Shown here in pieces: positions 6,437-8,984 of a stretch of 8,984 bases of DNA. Positions within the stretch are counted from its first letter, which is position 1. Every line of letters begins with the position of its first letter. The stretch is from UBA11540 sp045531755 (GTDB taxonomy: Bacteria; Bacillota; Clostridia; Oscillospirales; Ruminococcaceae), in assembly GCA_045531755.1 (NCBI GenBank), contig JAZSEP010000068.1:1-8984 (forward strand), written 5' to 3'. Below the pieces are notes generated by a model. The model was not told the origin of the DNA and did no database searches. It saw only the letters and a list, made by a program, of their open reading frames with translations. The translations under genes were made by a program, and so were the position numbers.

Positions 6437-7087
6437 TTATTCTCCTTTGCGGTTTTCAAGTTCGTCAAGGCGTTTTTCAAGCGCCTCAAGCTTTACGAGA
6501 AGCTTGCACATTTCCTGGGAAACGGGGTCGGGAATGTGTATCTGGTCGAGGTCGTGAAGAGGAACCTTAACTCCGTCCTTTGCGACTACCCTTGCAGGCA
6601 CGCCGACAGCGGTGGCGTTGTCCTCAATCGGCTCGAGCACTACGGCGTTTGCGGCAATCTTTACGTTATCCCCTACCCTGAAGGGACCGAGCACCTTGGC
6701 TCCGCTTCCTACCATTACGTTGTTGCCTAAGGTAGGGTGGCGCTTGCCTTTATCCTTGCCCGTACCGCCGAGGGTGACTCCCTGATATATCGTGCACTCG
6801 TCGCCGATTTCGGCAGTTTCGCCTATTACGACGCCTGTGCCGTGGTCGATGAAGAGGCCTTTTCCTATCTTTGCACCGGGGTGTATCTCAATTCCCGTAA
6901 AGAATTTTGATATTTCCGAGTTGAGCCTTGCCATCGTGAACATATTATTATTATACAGCCAATGGGATATTCTGTGCGAGATGAGCGCGTGCATACCGGG
7001 GTACAGCAAAAGCACCTCGAGTGAGCTTTTTGCCGCAGGGTCACGGCGCTTTATTGACTCTATATCCTCTCGTATTCTCTTTATCAT
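6437..7087 (-). CDS. cysE: Serine O-acetyltransferase (short Gram-positive form)
   Basis: This enzyme transfers acetyl from acetyl-CoA to serine, giving O-acetylserine, the acceptor for sulfide in cysteine synthesis. It has 216 residues, like the short Bacillus-type enzyme and without the extra N-terminal region of the E. coli protein. The N-terminus (1-60) is helical. From about 66 a left-handed beta-helix of hexapeptide repeats follows: TGIEIHPGAKIG, FIDHGTGVVIGE with catalytic His82, and YQGVTLGGTGKDKGKRHP around His117. The tail 190-216 is helical and charged. ATG at 7087 is chosen because GGAGG (7097-7093) lies five bases upstream. The frame stays open to an ATG at 7249, but that extension is T-box leader RNA. 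It is first in the cysE-cysS operon; expression should rise when tRNA-Cys is uncharged. Confidence 0.97.
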   Translation of the reverse strand: MIKRIREDIESIKRRDPAAKSSLEVLLLYPGMHALISHRISHWLYNNNMFTMARLNSEISKFFTGIEIHPGAKIGKGLFIDHGTGVVIGETAEIGDECTIYQGVTLGGTGKDKGKRHPTLGNNVMVGSGAKVLGPFRVGDNVKIAANAVVLEPIEDNATAVGVPARVVAKDGVKVPLHDLDQIHIPDPVSQEMCKLLVKLEALEKRLDELENRKGE

Positions 7088-7097
7088 AAATACCTCC

Positions 7098-7136
7098 AAA
7101 AAAAGAAAGCCTCCTGTGACAAAAGTCACAGGAGGC
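7098..7136 (-). terminator. Intrinsic terminator of the T-box riboswitch
   Basis: A perfect 12-base-pair stem (7136-7125 with 7120-7109) has a TTTT loop, followed on the minus strand by TTTCTTTTTTT (7108-7098). The T-run directly abuts the cysE ribosome binding site GGAGG at 7097-7093. This is the off-state structure of the T-box. It may also stop transcripts reading in from the upstream coaX operon, which has no terminator of its own that I can see. Confidence 0.93.
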
Positions 7137-7345
7137 GGTATTATACCACGGTTCCACTCCGTTTTTGTGTCGAAAGACACCTTTACTATTCTGTAACGGG
7201 AATAAGCCGTTCCGCCATTTCCTGCGGACTGCTGTCGGGTGCATTTCATAGGGGTTTTGGCAGGGACGCTTCCAGCCGATGACGTCCGTTCTCTGTTGTC
7301 AGCACCGAGATTACTTCTCCCGACAATTGCTTTTACTATTTATGA
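7098..7345 (-). promoter_or_regulatory. Cysteine-specific T-box riboswitch upstream of cysE-cysS
   Basis: This leader senses the charging state of tRNA-Cys. On the minus strand the base of stem I pairs TGTCGGG (7325-7319) with CCCGACA (7239-7233). The 5' side of the specifier loop has the AGTA loop-E motif (7315-7312). On the 3' side GAAA precedes TGC (7243-7241), a cysteine codon, followed by A. A distal stem pairs GGACG (7287-7283) with CGTCC (7268-7264). Stem III is GTGTC-TTTC-GACAC (7180-7167). The T-box is AGTGGAACCGTGG (7158-7146). Its UGGA bulge (7156-7153) would pair with the tRNA 3' end, and the variable A fits the U discriminator known for tRNA-Cys. A terminator hairpin ends the leader. 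Uncharged tRNA-Cys should favour the antiterminator. Confidence 0.95.
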
Positions 7346-7351
7346 TATTCA

Positions 7352-7380
7352 ATATTAGCACACTTTTGTCACAAATGCAA
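7352..7380 (-). promoter_or_regulatory. Promoter of the T-box-cysE-cysS operon
   Basis: On the minus strand TTGCAT (7380-7375) and TAATAT (7357-7352) are separated by exactly 17 bases, and TGC before the -10 makes it an extended -10 promoter. The predicted start near 7345 sits a short distance before stem I of the T-box. The -35 box begins only four bases after the stop codon of the upstream membrane protein gene. Confidence 0.75.
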
Positions 7381-7384
7381 GGGG

Positions 7385-7981
7385 TTATTTCAGTCTTTTG
7401 TTTATGGTGTCGACTGCCTTTGCTCCCGCTCCGCCGAGGATGCAGCAAACGATAGCTTCAACTACTGCGTTTATACCTGCAAATGCTGCGGCAAAGAGGA
7501 AGAAGTTATCCGTACCGAAAAATTCGCACAGTCCCTTGAAGTAGTCTGTGTTCCAGAAAAGGAGCATTGCAAGAGGCACGAAGAAGATCGTATTGAGCAC
7601 TGCCGCAGAAAGTGCGGACGTGCCGTATGCAACGGCATTCTTCTTATTAAACGCCTTGAAGATGAGTGCTACCAAAAGTCCCATAAGTATTCTCGGCAGG
7701 TAGCAGAGAAGCACCGTGAAGAAGGGGTTTATCGACAGCACCGTCTGTCCAAAGGGGCTTGGAATGAAAATTCCGAAGCACTGCAGAAGGCTTGCGGTGC
7801 CAAATACTGCGCCTAAAACAATTCCGCCTGTCGTTCCCATTGTGATTGCGCCGATTGCAACGGGTATCATACCGAGGGTAATCTCGATGATGCCGATTTT
7901 AATAGGCAGGTTACACAACAAAAAGATGAGTGCGGATAGGATTGCGAGTCGTGTGAGGGTTTGGGTTTTTGTGTTTTTCAT
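7385..7981 (-). CDS. ECF transporter S component, probable pantothenate/precursor importer
   Basis: This is a small, very hydrophobic membrane protein of 198 residues, a normal size for substrate-specific (S) subunits of energy-coupling factor vitamin importers. About six membrane helices can be drawn, at roughly 11-30, 33-50, 52-72, 83-109, 117-143 and 160-186. The first helix carries Ala13-x3-Ala17, the kind of AxxxA motif by which S components dock on EcfT. The start at 7981 is set by AAGGAG at 7993-7988, six bases upstream; an open extension to 8038 lacks such support. It lies 67 bases after coaX with no terminator between, so the two are probably one operon. That suggests pantothenate or a related precursor (a PanT-like role) as substrate, by context only. 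The EcfA/A'/T energising module is not in the window. Confidence 0.82.
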   Translation of the reverse strand: MKNTKTQTLTRLAILSALIFLLCNLPIKIGIIEITLGMIPVAIGAITMGTTGGIVLGAVFGTASLLQCFGIFIPSPFGQTVLSINPFFTVLLCYLPRILMGLLVALIFKAFNKKNAVAYGTSALSAAVLNTIFFVPLAMLLFWNTDYFKGLCEFFGTDNFFLFAAAFAGINAVVEAIVCCILGGAGAKAVDTINKRLK

Positions 7982-8048
7982 TTTTGTCTCCTTACTGCTG
8001 TTCCTTTTGGGATACAGCGTTGGTCTGACGAGAGTCAAGCCTTGAAAA

Positions 8049-8816
8049 TTATTTATTTTTCTCGTAGAGTATCCTCAGGCCGTCGATGAGAAGGTCTTGA
8101 TCCTGGATGATGTTCTGTCTGCAGTGAGGCAGTATATCTCCCGAAATTCCTCCCGTAATAACGGTTGTGAGGTCGTCGCCGAGTATTTCCTTATATCTCT
8201 CGATGAGCCCGTCTATCATGCAGGCAGCACCGAGCACTATTCCCGATTTCATACAATCTGCGGTGTTTTTTCCGATGGTTGCCACCTCGCCGTCGAGGCT
8301 TATCTGCTGAAGCTGTGCGGTCTTTCCGACAAGGGCTTCGAGCCCTATTCTGACGCCGGGAATGATGGATCCGCCCAAAAAGTTGCGGTTGCGGTCGATT
8401 GCAGAAAACGTGGTCGCGGTACCCATATCAATCACGAGCGAGGGCAGAGGATATTTCTCCTGTGCCGCAACCGAAACGCACACCAAATCCGCACCGAGCT
8501 GTGCGGGGTTATCTATCTTTATATTAAGTCCCGTTTTTATTCCGGGGCCTACCATCATAACCTTGAGGTTTTCGTCGATTCTCTTTACCGCATTCTTGAA
8601 CGCGCGCGAAAGCGGAGGCACTACCGAGGATATGATAACGCCTTCGATTTTATTCTCCTCAACTCCGTAGAGCGCGAGGATGGATTTTATTGTAACCGCG
8701 TATTCGTCGCTCATCTTGGAGCGGTCGGTCGCTATTCGCGAGAGGAAAAGCTTTTTGTCGCCGTCGAAGGCTCCGATTACCGCGTTGGTATTTCCTATAT
8801 CTATTACGAGTATCAC
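8049..8816 (-). CDS. coaX: Type III pantothenate kinase
   Basis: This enzyme phosphorylates pantothenate with ATP, the first step of coenzyme A synthesis; the type III class is insensitive to CoA feedback. The 255 residues match the family length. Visible motifs of the ASKHA fold are DIGNTN (6-11, phosphate loop), GPGIKTGL (90-97), NPAQLGAD (103-110, with Asp110 the likely catalytic base), DMGTATTF (130-137), GGSIIPGV (148-155), the TGG of ITGGISG (222-224 region) and the C-terminal DGLRILYEKNK. The start is GTG at 8816, because AGAGGTGA (8828-8821) lies just upstream and the protein then begins MILVIDIGNTN, as usual in the family. An upstream open extension to an ATG-like start at 8861 crosses the promoter. 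It is followed by the ECF S-component gene. Confidence 0.97.
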   Translation of the reverse strand: MILVIDIGNTNAVIGAFDGDKKLFLSRIATDRSKMSDEYAVTIKSILALYGVEENKIEGVIISSVVPPLSRAFKNAVKRIDENLKVMMVGPGIKTGLNIKIDNPAQLGADLVCVSVAAQEKYPLPSLVIDMGTATTFSAIDRNRNFLGGSIIPGVRIGLEALVGKTAQLQQISLDGEVATIGKNTADCMKSGIVLGAACMIDGLIERYKEILGDDLTTVITGGISGDILPHCRQNIIQDQDLLIDGLRILYEKNK

Positions 8817-8833
8817 GAAATCACCTCTTTTAT

Positions 8834-8861
8834 ATTGTATCACATTATTTTCAAAAATCAA
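8834..8861 (-). promoter_or_regulatory. Promoter of coaX and the S-component gene
   Basis: On the minus strand TTGATT (8861-8856) and TACAAT (8839-8834) are 16 bases apart, with TGA before the -10 (extended -10). The predicted start, about 8829-8827, falls on the ribosome binding site AGAGGTGA itself, so the leader would be very short. Confidence 0.6.
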
Positions 8862-8870
8862 ATAGGTCTA

Positions 8871-8898
8871 TTGCTTTTTTACGGAACGATGGTATAAT
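8871..8898 (+). promoter_or_regulatory. Divergent promoter for the right-edge gene
   Basis: TTGCTT (8871-8876) and a perfect TATAAT (8893-8898) are 16 bases apart, with TGG before the -10 (extended -10). The predicted start is near 8905, about 20 bases before the ATG. Its -35 is only nine bases from the -35 of the opposite coaX promoter, so the two polymerases would compete for overlapping DNA. Confidence 0.7.
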
Positions 8899-8925
8899 TA
8901 GTGTATAAAAGTCAGGAGGTACATC

Positions 8926-8984
8926 ATGAAAAAGGTTTTTGTTATTTTTCTGATGATTACCTGTATGCTCGTTACGTTCTGCAT
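8926..8984 (+). CDS. N-terminus of an exported or membrane-anchored protein (partial)
   Basis: This is the only plus-strand gene, cut by the right edge after 19 full codons. It starts at ATG 8926, with a strong AGGAGG at 8914-8919 six bases upstream and a good promoter further up. The visible peptide is MKKVFVIFLMITCMLVTFC: two lysines and then an unbroken hydrophobic run, typical of a Sec signal peptide or membrane anchor. Cys13 or Cys19 could be a lipoprotein cysteine, but neither sits in a good lipobox (ITC is closest to consensus spacing; VTFC is poor). The function cannot be told. It is transcribed away from coaX and need not be related to it. Confidence 0.75.
   Translation, partial: MKKVFVIFLMITCMLVTFC

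Noticed and set aside
6436..6489. Longer cysS start at 6489
   Set aside because: The extension overlaps the end of cysE, adds residues absent from the normal N-terminus, and ignores the AAAGGAG placed just before ATG 6435.
7115..7130. TGTGA-N6-TCACA palindrome resembling a CRP site
   Set aside because: It is the loop and inner stem of the T-box terminator hairpin, which fully explains the symmetry.
7182..7340. Direct repeat AATAGTAAA at 7340-7332 and 7190-7182 within the T-box leader
   Set aside because: Nine AT-rich bases in single-stranded parts of a leader are easily explained by chance or general T-box sequence bias, and no pairing partner was evident.
7982..8048. Possible internal promoter (TTGACT) between coaX and the S-component gene
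   Set aside because: The -35-like box has no acceptable -10 at a 16-18 base distance (GTATCC at 17). The small stem-loop there has only about five pairs and no T-run, so it is not a terminator either.
8097..8897. Long plus-strand open frame (266 codons) antisense to coaX
   Set aside because: It lies wholly over a well-recognised coaX gene and its promoter, has no ribosome binding site or recognisable domain, and its length follows from the codon bias of coaX.

Overview
The window looks like chromosomal DNA from a Gram-positive anaerobe of the class Clostridia. The evidence is a cysteine T-box leader, type III pantothenate kinase, an ECF-type vitamin S-component, strong AGGAGG-type ribosome binding sites, UUG/GUG starts, and a CUT1 sugar importer with no ATPase gene beside it. 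No species can be named from the sequence alone. I see no insertion sequences, tRNA or rRNA genes, CRISPR arrays or phage genes. Almost everything is on the minus strand; only the first 19 codons of a gene at the right edge are on the plus strand.

Layout in the direction of minus-strand transcription (right to left). (1) 8816-7385: coaX (pantothenate kinase) followed by a membrane protein of the ECF S-component class, probably a pantothenate/precursor importer. Together they would import and phosphorylate the coenzyme A precursor. A divergent promoter pair at 8834-8898 also drives an unidentified exported protein on the plus strand, cut by the window end. (2) 7380-5035: a promoter, a cysteine-specific T-box riboswitch with UGC specifier and intrinsic terminator, then cysE (serine acetyltransferase) and cysS (cysteinyl-tRNA synthetase), one base apart. 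Uncharged tRNA-Cys should raise expression of both cysteine synthesis and cysteine charging. A strong hairpin terminator follows cysS. (3) 5034-4631: an AT-rich intergenic region with candidate promoters, inverted repeats and a structured 5' leader. (4) 4630-1: a sugar ABC import operon. It has an unusually large 1000-residue solute-binding protein, with two carbohydrate-binding-like modules ahead of the binding domain, and then two permeases, both starting with UUG. The second permease runs off the left edge in its EAA loop.

Most of the window is ordinary core metabolism. The parts deserving a second look are the multi-domain, apparently non-lipidated solute-binding protein with a helical segment that seems to interrupt its second beta module, the folded leader and repeated motifs upstream of it, and a 12-base complementarity between the cys promoter region and the T-box terminator. 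I did not find convincing evidence for a wholly new system.
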